Shown: positions 1 to 7,327, numbered from the stretch's first letter. The stretch: DNA of 7,550 nt from Bacteroidales bacterium (GCA_012031335.1 JAAUTT010000195.1:1-7550); one strand, 5' to 3'. A program made the numbers and translations. The notes: generated by a model from the sequence alone, not told the origin.

Positions 1-257
1 GCCAGGTCGATAAAGGAATCGATACTGTCGCCAATAAAATTTCCGGAGTCGAGTATCCTGAACAAAAGTTTATCACCCTCTTCTCCATACTTACCAAGCA
101 AGGTCGACAAATTCTCCATTGCCGGCGTCTCAATTTGCTGGTAACCAAAACGACTGAATATTTCGCGCAAGGTTTCGAAAATATAATTACGCTTATTCAT
201 TTCCTCCGGGGAGAAATCGCGTGTACCTTTAGGTATGGATGGTTTGGTGACAGACAT
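1..257 (-). CDS. hisS: Histidyl-tRNA synthetase, N-terminal 85 residues (runs off the window)
   Basis: Encodes the start of the class II synthetase that charges tRNA-His with histidine in the cytoplasm. The reverse-strand ATG at 257 opens an uninterrupted frame of 85 codons to the window edge. The family N-terminus is clear: PKGTRDF at residues 9-15 (the HisS opening motif), then a motif 1 helix region ending [14 protein letters not shown] at about 37-50, then [13 protein letters not shown] at about 56-68, where the family has its conserved [10 protein letters not shown] stretch. The start is chosen because PKGTRDF lies, as usual, within the first 15 residues. It lies 70 bases downstream of ettA on the same strand, so cotranscription is likely; two palindromes occupy the gap. 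No frameshift is visible in this part. The catalytic motifs 2 and 3 and the anticodon-binding domain lie outside the window. Confidence 0.93.
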   Translation of the reverse strand, partial: MSVTKPSIPKGTRDFSPEEMNKRNYIFETLREIFSRFGYQQIETPAMENLSTLLGKYGEEGDKLLFRILDSGNFIGDSIDSFIDL

Positions 258-287
258 TGTATGTGTATGTTTTAATTTAATTGTGTT

Positions 288-315
288 GTAGAGACAGCAT
301 ACATGCTGTCTTTAC
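288..315. repeat. Palindrome in the ettA-hisS gap (first of an adjacent pair)
   Basis: Arms GTAGAGACAGCAT (288-300) and ATGCTGTCTTTAC (303-315) pair over 13 positions with one mismatch around a 2-base centre. There is no T-tract after it in the direction of transcription (minus strand), so it is not a standard intrinsic terminator. The GTAGAGAC-type ends resemble dispersed extragenic palindromes seen in Bacteroidota; that link is from memory, not from a search. Confidence 0.7.
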
Positions 316-316
316 G

Positions 317-339
317 GGCATGCATTTTCAATGCATGCC
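317..339. repeat. Second palindrome, overlapping the ettA stop codon
   Basis: Perfect 10-bp stem GGCATGCATT (317-326) and AATGCATGCC (330-339) with a 3-base loop. The reverse-strand TGA of ettA (328-330) lies in the loop and arm, so the last ettA codons are part of the stem. It starts 1 base after the preceding palindrome ends, giving a two-hairpin unit in the ettA-hisS transcript. It could affect mRNA stability or downstream expression, or be a repetitive element that inserted at the gene end and changed the last residues. Confidence 0.7.
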
Positions 340-2013
340 TATTACCAGTTTTTTATATTTTATTCTGTGCGGGGCATCGTCTCCAAGTCTCTTTTTTCGG
401 TTTTCTTCGTAATCGGAATAAGAACCCTCGAAAAAGTAAACACTTGAATTCCCTTCAAAAGCAAGGATATGAGTAGCCACACGGTCGAGAAACCAGCGGT
501 CGTGTGAGATAACAACGGCACAACCGGCAAAACTTTCCAGTCCTTCTTCGAGCGCACGAAGTGTATTAACGTCAATGTCGTTGGTAGGTTCATCGAGTAA
601 CAGTACATTGGCTTCTTCCTTTAAGGTAAGCGCCATATGCAACCGGTTTTTTTCACCACCCGAAAGGTTACCGCATTTCTTTTCCTGGTCGGCTCCCCCA
701 AAGTTAAACCGCGACACATAAGCCCTGGCATTAAAAAGTCTGCCTCCCACGCTGATATTTTCACTATCCTGTGAGATAACCTGATAAACGGTTTTTTCGG
801 GATCGATGGAAGTGTGAGCCTGATCGACATAGCCAATCTTTACGGTTTCACCCACATCGAATGTTCCCGAATCGGGCTTATCGATCCCCATCATTAAACG
901 GAAGAGCGTAGTTTTACCTGCTCCGTTGGGCCCGATAATACCAACGATTCCGCCAGGAGGTAACATAAAATTGAGGTTTTCGAATAACAGCTTATCACCA
1001 AAAGCTTTGGAAACGCCCTTTGCCTCCACAACCTTGTCGCCCAAACGAGGTCCGTTTGGAATAAAAATCTCCAGACGTTCTTCCTTCTGTTTTACATCCT
1101 CGTTCAAGAGTTTATCGTAAGCTGATAAACGTGCCTTGGACTTGGCCTGCCTGGCTTTTTGCGACATGCGCACCCATTCGAGCTCGCGTTCCAGTGTTTT
1201 ACGACGTTTGCTTTCGGTCTTTTCCTCCTGAGCAAGACGCTTCGATTTCTGATCAAGCCACGATGAATAATTACCCTTCCATGGAATGCCTTCTCCACGG
1301 TCGAGTTCAAGAATCCATCCGGCAACATTATCGAGGAAGTAACGGTCGTGAGTAACAGCAATTACAGTACCCTTATATTGTTGCAAGTGTAACTCGAGCC
1401 ATTGTACCGATTCGGCATCGAGGTGGTTGGTGGGCTCATCGAGAAGCAGAATATCAGGTTCCTTAAGTAATAAGCGGCATAAGGCAACACGGCGGCGTTC
1501 TCCTCCCGACAATACATTAACAGGAGCATCTCCGTCGGGACAACGCAAAGCATCCATGGCTCTTTCGAGCTTGCTGTCGATATCCCATCCGCCAACCTGA
1601 TCAATTTTCTCGGTTAACTCACCCTGTTTTCGATGAGCTTATTCATCTCATCGTCGCTCATAGGTTCGGCAAATTTGTTATTCACCTCTTCATAAGCCTT
1701 CAGCAGGTCCATAACTTCCTGCACCCCTTCCTGTACTATTTCCTTAACGGTTTTTGTTTCATCGAGTTTTGGTTCCTGCTCAAGATAACCAACCGAATAT
1801 CCCGGAGAAAATACAACTTCGCCCTGGAAAGACTTTTCGAGTCCGGCAATAATTTTCAACAAGGTAGATTTACCGGAACCGTTTAAACCTATGATACCTA
1901 TTTTGGCACCATAAAAAAAACGAGAGGTAAATATCCTTCAGAACCTGTTTGTGTGGCGGGTATATTTTATTGAGACCCACCATCGAAAATATGATCTTTT
2001 TATCGTCAGCCAT
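328..2013 (-). CDS. ettA: Energy-dependent translational throttle protein EttA (ABC-F ATPase), frame broken at two sites
   Basis: Cytoplasmic ABC-F protein that binds the ribosomal E site and gates entry into elongation according to ATP/ADP level (family knowledge). After restoring two bases the product is 561 residues, the usual EttA length. Domain order: first ATPase with Walker A GLNGSGKST (42-50), signature LSGGE (168-172) and Walker B with LLLDEPTNHLD (about 189-199); an inserted arm region at about 95-140; a charged linker rich in K/R/E at about 240-315 matching the P-site tRNA interaction motif; second ATPase with GPNGAGKTT (361-369), NLSGGE (449-454) and LLLDEPTND (471-479). Catalytic glutamates are E193 and E475. 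The start MADDKKIIFSMVGLNKIYPP is EttA-like. Frame breaks: eight T's (plus-strand A's 1913-1920) where seven fit, just before Walker A; and four A's (plus-strand T's 1627-1630) where five fit, near residue 129. Both are homopolymers, so sequencing error is likely. The last residues VIGMH may come from the overlapping palindrome. Confidence 0.95.
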
Positions 2014-2033
2014 TATAAAAAAAAATTAGGGCA

Positions 2034-2041
2034 CAAACTTA
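2034..2041 (-). promoter_or_regulatory. Candidate Bacteroidota -7 element for ettA(-hisS)
   Basis: On the minus strand this reads TAAGTTTG, an exact match to the Bacteroidota -7 consensus TAnnTTTG. It ends 20 bases upstream of the ettA ATG, giving a short leader. I do not see a clean TTTG -33 element at the usual distance, only a TTTAC further upstream, so this is a candidate. Confidence 0.5.
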
Positions 2042-2189
2042 CATGATTTTTTGTAAATGTTCATCGCCGGCCATGGTGAAAGTTACTCATTGTGTTTAAA
2101 TTGTATCCGGGTAATTTTCAGGTGTTATGAGTAAACATAAGCATTATTGGCATAAAAATATCCACTTTCCGAGCTCCGGACATGTACAT

Positions 2190-2294
2190 GCACACTTTTA
2201 CTGCACGCTTGCACAGTTTTACTGCAATCGTTCACATTTTAAGGTGGTACCTGCACAAATTCAGTGCATGGGTGCGCAGTTTTACTTCAATAGG
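2190..2294. repeat. Five degenerate 21-bp tandem units
   Basis: Units start at 2190, 2211, 2232, 2253 and 2274, all exactly 21 bases long, with approximate consensus GCACAnTTTTACTGCA followed by five variable bases. Units 1, 2 and 5 are closest; units 3 and 4 have drifted. The TTTT cores of units 1, 2 and 5 fall at 2196, 2217 and 2280, all on the 21-base grid. Because 21 is a multiple of 3, one frame reads as heptapeptides (AHFYCTL, AQFYCNR, SHFKVVP, AQIQCMG, AQFYFNR). The array could be a minisatellite or a set of helically phased binding sites. Confidence 0.75.
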
Positions 2295-2305
2295 GGGCTT
2301 GGAAC

Positions 2306-2349
2306 AGGAGGGGGTACCCCTTATGCAAGGAGGGGGTACCCCATATACA
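2306..2349. repeat. 22-bp direct repeat with GGGGTACCCC palindromic core, two copies
   Basis: Units 2306-2327 and 2328-2349 are identical at 20 of 22 positions and share the 15-base AGGAGGGGGTACCCC. Each contains the palindrome GGGGTACCCC. A matching AGGGGGCT flanks the pair on both sides (2292-2299 and 2350-2357). The local GC-richness contrasts sharply with the AT-rich surroundings. Confidence 0.8.
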
Positions 2350-2355
2350 AGGGGG

Positions 2356-2380
2356 CTCATGCACAAAAAGTGTGCATGAG
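2356..2380. repeat. Perfect hairpin ending the repeat block
   Basis: Arms CTCATGCACA (2356-2365) and TGTGCATGAG (2371-2380) pair perfectly over 10 bp around AAAAG. The reverse complement of 2366-2378 is CATGCACACTTTT, identical to 2187-2199 at the beginning of the 21-bp array, so the hairpin contains an inverted copy of the array unit. It sits between divergent genes, so it does not terminate either of them. Confidence 0.75.
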
Positions 2381-2517
2381 TGCACTGTTTTAATGAAGAG
2401 CCGGGCTTGGCAATTCATTATCTGAATAAAAACCTTTCACAACAAAATGGCTAATAAGGTTAAAATATTATTTTTACAATAATAAAACCGCCTCTAACCT
2501 TGTTAATCAGCTTTAAA

Positions 2518-5145
2518 ATGAAAAACAAATCGTTCTGGCTACCACATCTGTTAGCCCTGGTATTATTTATTGTCCTTGGAGCCGTATATTTTGCTCCACA
2601 ACTCGAAGGTTATGAATTAAATCAAGGCGATATCAGGCAACATATTGGGATGAGCAAAGAAATATCTGACTACCGTGAGTTGGAAAAAAGGAACCACTAT
2701 GGACCAATTCGGCTTTCGGAGGCATGCCCGCCTATCAGATTTCGATGAAAAATCCCCATCTTCTGAATTCGCTCGAGAGTAATCTTTTTTTCAAAATATT
2801 AAAAACACCACTGGCGTATCTTGTTCTGGCCATGATCAGTTTTTATGTGCTGATGCTTTGCTTTGAGGTAAATCCATGGGTTGCAGTTATCGGCGCTATT
2901 GCTTTTGGCTTTTCGTCCATAAACCTCATTTTTCTTGCAGGCGGACACAATTCCAAGGTGCATGCCATCGCTCTTATGCCGGGTGTTATAGGAAGTTTAA
3001 TATATGCCTACCGTAAAAACTTCAGAATCGGAGGGCTTTTGCTGTGTATATTCCTTTGCCTGCACATTTCGGCTAACCATATTCAAATAACTTACTATCT
3101 GGTATTTCTTATAGCAGCAATCGTTATTATTGAATTTACTGAACATTATCGAAAGAAAATACTTCCGGCCTTTTTTAAAGTATCGGCATTTGTTGCTATA
3201 GCTGCCATAATAGGCATTTTACCCAATGTGGCTAATTTAATGCTTACAAAAGAATACGGTGAATTCTCAAATCGGGGTAAATCCGAACTAACCATTAATT
3301 TAAATGAGGATAAATCATTGCCGGCAAAAGGCCTGGACCGCGATTATATAACCGAATACAGTTTAGGTTACGGCGAGGTATGGTCCATTGCGGTTCCCAA
3401 TATCAAGGGAGGCGCATCAGGTGTTTTGGGCAATTTTAGTAATGAGATGAAGCAAGTATCGCCTCAGTTCAGGGAAAATGTAGCAGGATTCCCAAGTTAC
3501 TGGGGTGAGCAGGCAGGCAGCCGGGGGAGCATTTTACTTTGGAGCAGTTATTTTCCTGCTGTTCGTATTGGGGATGGTTCTTATAAAAGACAATCTGAAA
3601 TGGGCATTTCTGGCCATAATTCTCCTTGCATTGGCGCTTTCGTGGAAACATGGACTGATTATAGATTTCTTCATTAAACATGTTCCGCTTTTTAACAAAT
3701 TCCGCGATACAAAAATGATTCTTACCCTGGCACAGGTGCTTATTCCTCTGGTAGCATTACTGTTCATTAACAACCTGCTTAAAAAAATTCCAAACCACAG
3801 AATTTTACTGTATTCTGCCGGTATCACGATTGGCATTTTCCTCCTTTTCTACATGATTCCATCCCTGTGGTTTAGCTTTTTCAACGGAGAAGAACTTGCT
3901 TTTTTTGATAAGCAAATATCTCTTTACCCCGATGCATTGCAGCAGATTAATCAGTTTCAGGCAGAAATAAGAGATATGCGTATTACAATATTCAGAGCTG
4001 ATATACTGAGAACGATTCTGTTTATGGGAGTTGCCATCCTTCTGATTGCCCTGTTTATTAAAAAGAAAATGGCTCAGCAATATTTTCTTGTCGGTTTAGG
4101 ATTACTAATTCTAATTGACTTGTGGACAATTGACAAGCGCTATTTAAATAACGATTCCAAAAACAACCAATGGATAAAAGCTGAAAATAAGAAATTCCCT
4201 TTTCGCCCCAGTGTTGCAGATATGGAAATTCTGAACCAGGAGATGAAAGAAAACCCGGCTTTGGCAAAAAAAATTGAAAAGCAAATAAGCGATTTTCAAC
4301 TGCATACAAAATCGTCTCCCAAAACCAAACAAATTGAGTCGGAAAACCTGGCCTTTACCACCCTTAATTTTGAAACGGACTACAGGGTTCTTTCGCTCGA
4401 CAATCCCTTTGCCAATGGAACCACATCTTACTATCACAAGTCGTTAGGAGGATACAATGGGGCTAAGCTGAAAAAATACGTTGAGCTTACCGAATTCCGG
4501 CTTGTAAAAGAACTTGAAACTCTCGCCAAAGCCATCCAAAGCCAAAACGACACATTACTGCAACAAACCCTTCAGCATGGTATTCCATCATTAAACATGC
4601 TGAATACAAAATATATCCTGTACGACCCGGCATCAGCACCTGTTTACAATCCTTACGCCAATTCTCCGGTGTGGTTTGTTAACAATATCCGTTGGGTAAA
4701 CAATGCCGATGAAGAGATCCGGGCCCTCGATTCAATAAACCCAAAGACCACAGCCGTAATAAAAAAAATGTACCAAAAAGATGTACCCGAAAGCCTCAAC
4801 TCCGACACAACAGCAACCATTAAGCTGGTAAAATACCGACCCAACCACCTTATCTATGAAACCGATGGATCGGGAAACCGGTTAGCGATATTCTCGGAAA
4901 TTTATTACAAGGATGGCTGGAATGCATACATCGACGGGGAGTTATCATCCTATTTACCGGCAGATTATATCCTCCGGGGCATGATCATTCCGGCAGGTAA
5001 ACATACCATAGAATTCCGGTTCGAGCCTGGCACCTACAAAACAGGCAGAAAAATATCAATGGCCAGTTCAGCAGTTTTAGCCTTATTTGTAATAGGAATC
5101 CTTCTTTTCGAAGGGAGAAAGAGATTGAAGCAACAGAAAGCGTAA
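2518..5145 (+). CDS. YfhO-family multi-spanning membrane protein, frame broken at two sites
   Basis: Large inner-membrane protein of the YfhO family. Firmicute members are implicated in glycosylation of envelope polymers and the family resembles GT-C glycosyltransferases; the role in Bacteroidota is not established. Restored length is 875 residues. A first membrane helix (residues about 6-24) is followed by GDIRQHIGMSKEISDYRE (37-54), with an acidic D38 where GT-C enzymes carry acidic loop residues, then a WTNSAFGGMPAYQIS motif (restored frame). Some twelve further hydrophobic helices follow up to DLWTI. A soluble domain of about 300 residues ends near FSEIYYKDGWNAYIDG, a typical YfhO C-terminal motif, followed by a last helix and a basic tail RKRLKQQKA. 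The ATG at 2518 is preferred over the in-frame TTG at 2500 because MKNKSFWLPHLL is a normal membrane N-terminus. Breaks: six A's at 2684-2689 where seven fit; one extra C or G in CCGGGGG at 3521-3527, at about residue 335. Confidence 0.9.
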
Positions 5146-5147
5146 AT

Positions 5148-5297
5148 ATGAAAAATAATAAACCGAGCGCCATCGAAATTCTGCTTGATTATCCCCGTGA
5201 AAAAGGGCTGCCTTTTGAAACTCATGAAAGTGAACAGCGGTTTATTTCCGCACCTGGCGAAAACCATAAAAACCAACAAAATAGCTTTCCAATCTAA
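5148..5297 (+). CDS. Possible small hypothetical protein, 49 residues
   Basis: I do not recognise it. The ATG is 2 bases after the stop of the yfhO-like gene and the TAA is 8 bases before the start of the TPR gene, so the frame fills almost the whole gap and would be translationally coupled. It begins MKNNKPSAIEILLDYPREKG and continues with polar, charged sequence; there is no signal peptide, membrane helix or cysteine pair. The spacing argues for a real gene. Against it are the short length and the lack of any recognisable motif. It could instead be an untranslated linker or a remnant. Confidence 0.4.
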   Translation: MKNNKPSAIEILLDYPREKGLPFETHESEQRFISAPGENHKNQQNSFPI

Positions 5298-5305
5298 ACA
5301 ATAAT

Positions 5306-6337
5306 ATGATGAAAACAACCATTACTTTTATTTTCGCCTTATTTCTGTTTCTGAATATTTCGGGACAAGGCAATAACATTGAATCGATTGAAGAACTTGT
5401 TGCACAAGGTACAGCTTTGCACGATCAGGGAAAATATGCAGAAGCAATAAAAAAATACAAAGCTGCATTGAAAGCGGATAAAAACTCCCCACTTGCCAAT
5501 TACGAGATTGCCTATACTTATCTGAGTATGGGCAAATACGACGATGCCATTAAGCATTCCGAAAAAGTCATTAACCTGAATGGCAATTATCAGCATATAG
5601 CTTATGTAGTAATGGGCAGTGCCTGGACCTCAAAGGCAAAGCGCGCGATGCTATTAAAATTTATGAAGAAGGATTGATCCATTTTCCGGGAAGCAATTTT
5701 GCTTAATTATAACCTGGCATTAACAGCTCTAAATATTAGAGAATACGAGGTGTCGGAAGCTGCTGCCATCAGGGCCATAAATGCCAAACCGGTTCATGGC
5801 AGCAGTCATCTTGTACTTGCCGGCATTATGCAGGAAAAACAGGAAAACGTCAAGGCTATTTTGCCATTATATTACTTTTTGATGCTGGAGCCCAAAACAG
5901 AACGTTCGGCTCCAAACCTAAAATCCCTCAAAGCAATGCTGATATCTGGAGTAAAGGAAAAATCGGCAAACAATATCAACCTCAACCTATCATCGGCAAG
6001 TTTGAAAGACACAGTTTGGGGAGCTGCCGAAATGATGCTGGGACTGACAGGAGCCAACCGATATACCGACGAAGGCAGGAAAAAAACCGAAATGGAATAT
6101 TTTATTCAAACCACCCACGACCTTTTCAGCTTTTTGGGCGAGATACGAAAAAACAACACGGGTCACTGGTGGGATTTATATGTTAGCCGCTTTAACAATC
6201 TGGTTGAGACCAACAACTGTGAAGCCTTTTGTTACTATATCTCACAATCCGAAAATTCCCCGGAAATTAAAAGCTGGATTATAAACAATCCTGATAAAAT
6301 AGCAGCTTTCCAGGAGTGGCTTAAAAAATTGAATTAG
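5306..6337 (+). CDS. Secreted tetratricopeptide-repeat protein, frame broken at two sites
   Basis: Exported TPR protein of unknown specific function, likely a protein-interaction scaffold in the periplasm or outer envelope. Restored length is 343 residues. The N-terminus MMKTTITFIFALFLFLNISG is a clear signal peptide with a basic start, hydrophobic core and probable cleavage near SGQG. TPR units follow from about residue 30: GKYAEAIKKYKAALKADKN, then GKYDDAIKHSEKVINLNGN, then a third restored across the first break (KARDAIKIYEEGLIHFPGS), and a weaker fourth (REYEVSEAAAIRAINAKP). The C-terminal 180 or so residues are not obviously TPR. Breaks: a single T at 5624 where TT gives GSALDLKG; and TTTT at 5697-5700 where TTT gives GSNLLNYNLAL. 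It probably shares the upstream promoter of the yfhO-like gene. The first of two adjacent ATGs (5306, 5309) is taken; either is possible. Confidence 0.85.
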
Positions 6338-6351
6338 GATTTTAAAGATAG

Positions 6352-6393
6352 GTTAGTTGTTAGTCGTCAGACAATAGCCAACAGACGACAGCC
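6352..6393. repeat. Heptanucleotide repeat tract, six units
   Basis: Consecutive 7-base units GTTAGTT, GTTAGTC, GTCAGAC, AATAGCC, AACAGAC, GACAGCC share a drifting pattern of period 7. The tract lies just after the TPR stop and before the terminator. Short tandem heptamers of this style occur in spacers of several bacterial groups (family knowledge). GTCGTC (6363-6368) and GACGAC (6384-6389) can also pair as a weak stem. Confidence 0.55.
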
Positions 6394-6420
6394 AGCTCGA
6401 AAAATTGTAAAACAAGAATG

Positions 6421-6471
6421 GAATTATAAAAGCAGAGAACCTCGCATGCATGCTCTCTGCTTTTATAATTC
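6421..6471. terminator. Bidirectional intrinsic terminator between convergent genes
   Basis: Perfect 18-bp inverted repeat: GAATTATAAAAGCAGAGA (6421-6438) and TCTCTGCTTTTATAATTC (6454-6471), with a 15-base loop containing GCATGCATGC. On both strands the AGCAGAGA/TCTCTGCT core is followed by TTTTAT, the usual terminator layout, so it can stop the TPR operon from one side and vapBC from the other. The right arm includes the last two sense codons and the stop of vapC. Confidence 0.85.
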
Positions 6472-6840
6472 GTAAGGATTTAGGACATCCAGTTCTAAAA
6501 TATTTTTAAAGTCCTTTGTATTATTGGTGACCAAGGTAAAGCTGTTATAAAGTGCAGTAGCAGCGATTATCGCATCAGGTAGTTTAATCTTATACAACCG
6601 CCGTAGATCGATGGTTTTATCAATTATACCATCATCTATAGGCAGGATATTGGAACAATACACAAAGTCTATTAGATATTGCTCAACTTTGAAAAATCCG
6701 AGCAATTCAATTTTATTGATAGCCGAGATGTTAATTTCATCATCAATAATTTGAGAAATAGCTATTTGGGCACTACCTGGCAGCTTGTTGCCCATGTAAT
6801 CCAATACAGTGTTGGTGTCTAGTAAGTACCTCTTTCCCAT
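6463..6840 (-). CDS. vapC: PIN-domain ribonuclease toxin, VapC-like
   Basis: Probable Mg2+-dependent RNase toxin of a type II toxin-antitoxin pair; PIN toxins of this group cut tRNA or rRNA, but the target here cannot be told. The 125-residue frame is complete and of usual VapC length. PIN acidic residues are visible: D8 in LLDTN near the N-terminus, E45 in INKIELLG, D89 in KLPDAIIAATAL, and the C-terminal LVTNNTKDF with D110 and the asparagines at 106-107. The ATG at 6840 places LLDTN at residues 6-10, as is normal. The upstream antitoxin frame overlaps it by 22 bases, indicating coupled translation. It converges on the TPR operon, with a shared terminator whose arm covers the last codons. 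It is the only complete gene over 300 bases in this window without a frame break. Confidence 0.9.
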   Translation of the reverse strand: MGKRYLLDTNTVLDYMGNKLPGSAQIAISQIIDDEINISAINKIELLGFFKVEQYLIDFVYCSNILPIDDGIIDKTIDLRRLYKIKLPDAIIAATALYNSFTLVTNNTKDFKNILELDVLNPYEL

Positions 6841-7038
6841 TCGTTACGCATTTGGGTAAGCTCTTTTTGCAGTTCATCAGCCCTCTCTTTCGAAATGCAA
6901 CCTGCAAACCGTTCGGAAAGCTTTTGCTTAACCGGAATAGTTTTATTTTCAATGACCCGGAGGATGTGCATACTTTCGAGGTTTTGCAGTAAGGGCCAAT
7001 GCTATTTCGTTTTTTATTTCAACAGTTACTGTCTTCAT
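6819..7038 (-). CDS. Antitoxin partner of the PIN toxin, VapB-like, one frameshift
   Basis: Small protein directly upstream of the PIN toxin, inferred to be its antitoxin from position and size. The ATG at 7038 gives MKTVTVEIKNEIALAL, then the frame breaks at GGG (6993-6995, plus strand) where GG fits. With one base removed the frame continues through LLQNLESMHILRVIENK and a charged helical C-terminus (SKERADELQKELTQMRNEW) to a TAG at 6819-6821, giving 72 residues. The C-terminal half has the charged amphipathic look of toxin-wrapping tails. The fold of the N-terminal half is not certain; it does not show an obvious AbrB or Phd signature. The 22-base overlap with vapC supports the restored frame. 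Such operons usually autorepress through the toxin-antitoxin complex; no operator was identified with confidence. Confidence 0.75.
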
Positions 7039-7327
7039 ATTACCTGTATTGGGTTATTGCTTTCGATTTTGCATTAATTATCACAATATTGAATGTATGC
7101 TCTATACCTTTACCTTTTTAAAATCAGTTAAATTATTTTTTTACATGTTTGAACATTTATTAAGTTACTGATATTCAGACGATAGTTATTAACATTTAAT
7201 AAAACATTTCCTTAACTTAGTGTTTAATAAGTGTTAATAAATTGTTAAATACTTTCAGGTATTAAACTTGATTTTTGAAGTGTTAATAACTAAAGCACTT
7301 AAGGCAATGTAATTGATAATGACTATT
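7039..7327. other. AT-rich spacer upstream of vapBC
   Basis: A 289-base spacer between the end of the MCE-like gene and vapB, both on the minus strand. It is very AT-rich and carries TTAATAA-type words: AAGTGTTAATAA occurs twice (7229-7240, 7278-7289), and AGTTATTAACA (7184-7194) is the exact inverse of TGTTAATAACT (7281-7291). It should contain the vapBC promoter; no exact TAnnTTTG was found on the minus strand. No gene is seen. Confidence 0.5.

Larger units (their letters stand above)
2014..2517. other. Divergent intergenic region between ettA and the yfhO-like gene
   Basis: A 504-base spacer between divergently transcribed genes. It holds the ettA -7 element at 2034-2041, a 10-bp palindrome CATGTACATG at 2181-2190, a 21-bp repeat array (2190-2294), a 22-bp direct repeat (2306-2349) and a hairpin (2356-2380). 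The stretch 2397-2517 upstream of the yfhO-like gene is AT-rich; no exact TAnnTTTG element was found there. A plus-strand open frame of 88 codons at 2127-2393 is explained by the repeats and is not called as a gene. Confidence 0.7.

Noticed and set aside
288..339. Intrinsic terminator between ettA and hisS
   Set aside because: Neither stem is followed by a T-tract on the minus strand.
1614..1862. Separate short gene of 82 residues
   Set aside because: It is the middle part of ettA (begins just after Walker A) exposed by two frame breaks.
2190..2349. Possible CRISPR array
   Set aside because: Units are contiguous and degenerate with no unique spacers, and no cas gene is present.
2127..2393. 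Plus-strand open frame of 88 codons rich in His, Phe, Tyr and Cys
   Set aside because: Its sequence is produced by the 21-bp and 22-bp repeats; the heptapeptide pattern follows from the 21-base period, and it has no known domain or start context.
2724..3677. Separate 317-residue membrane protein
   Set aside because: It is the middle part of the YfhO-like protein, and its last 50 or so residues are out-of-frame translation after the 3521-3527 break.
3534..5318. Minus-strand open frames opposite the yfhO-like gene
   Set aside because: They lack domains and are explained as shadows of the strongly coding plus strand.
7039..7327. Replication origin in the AT-rich spacer
   Set aside because: No TTATCCACA-type DnaA boxes and no origin-associated genes are present.
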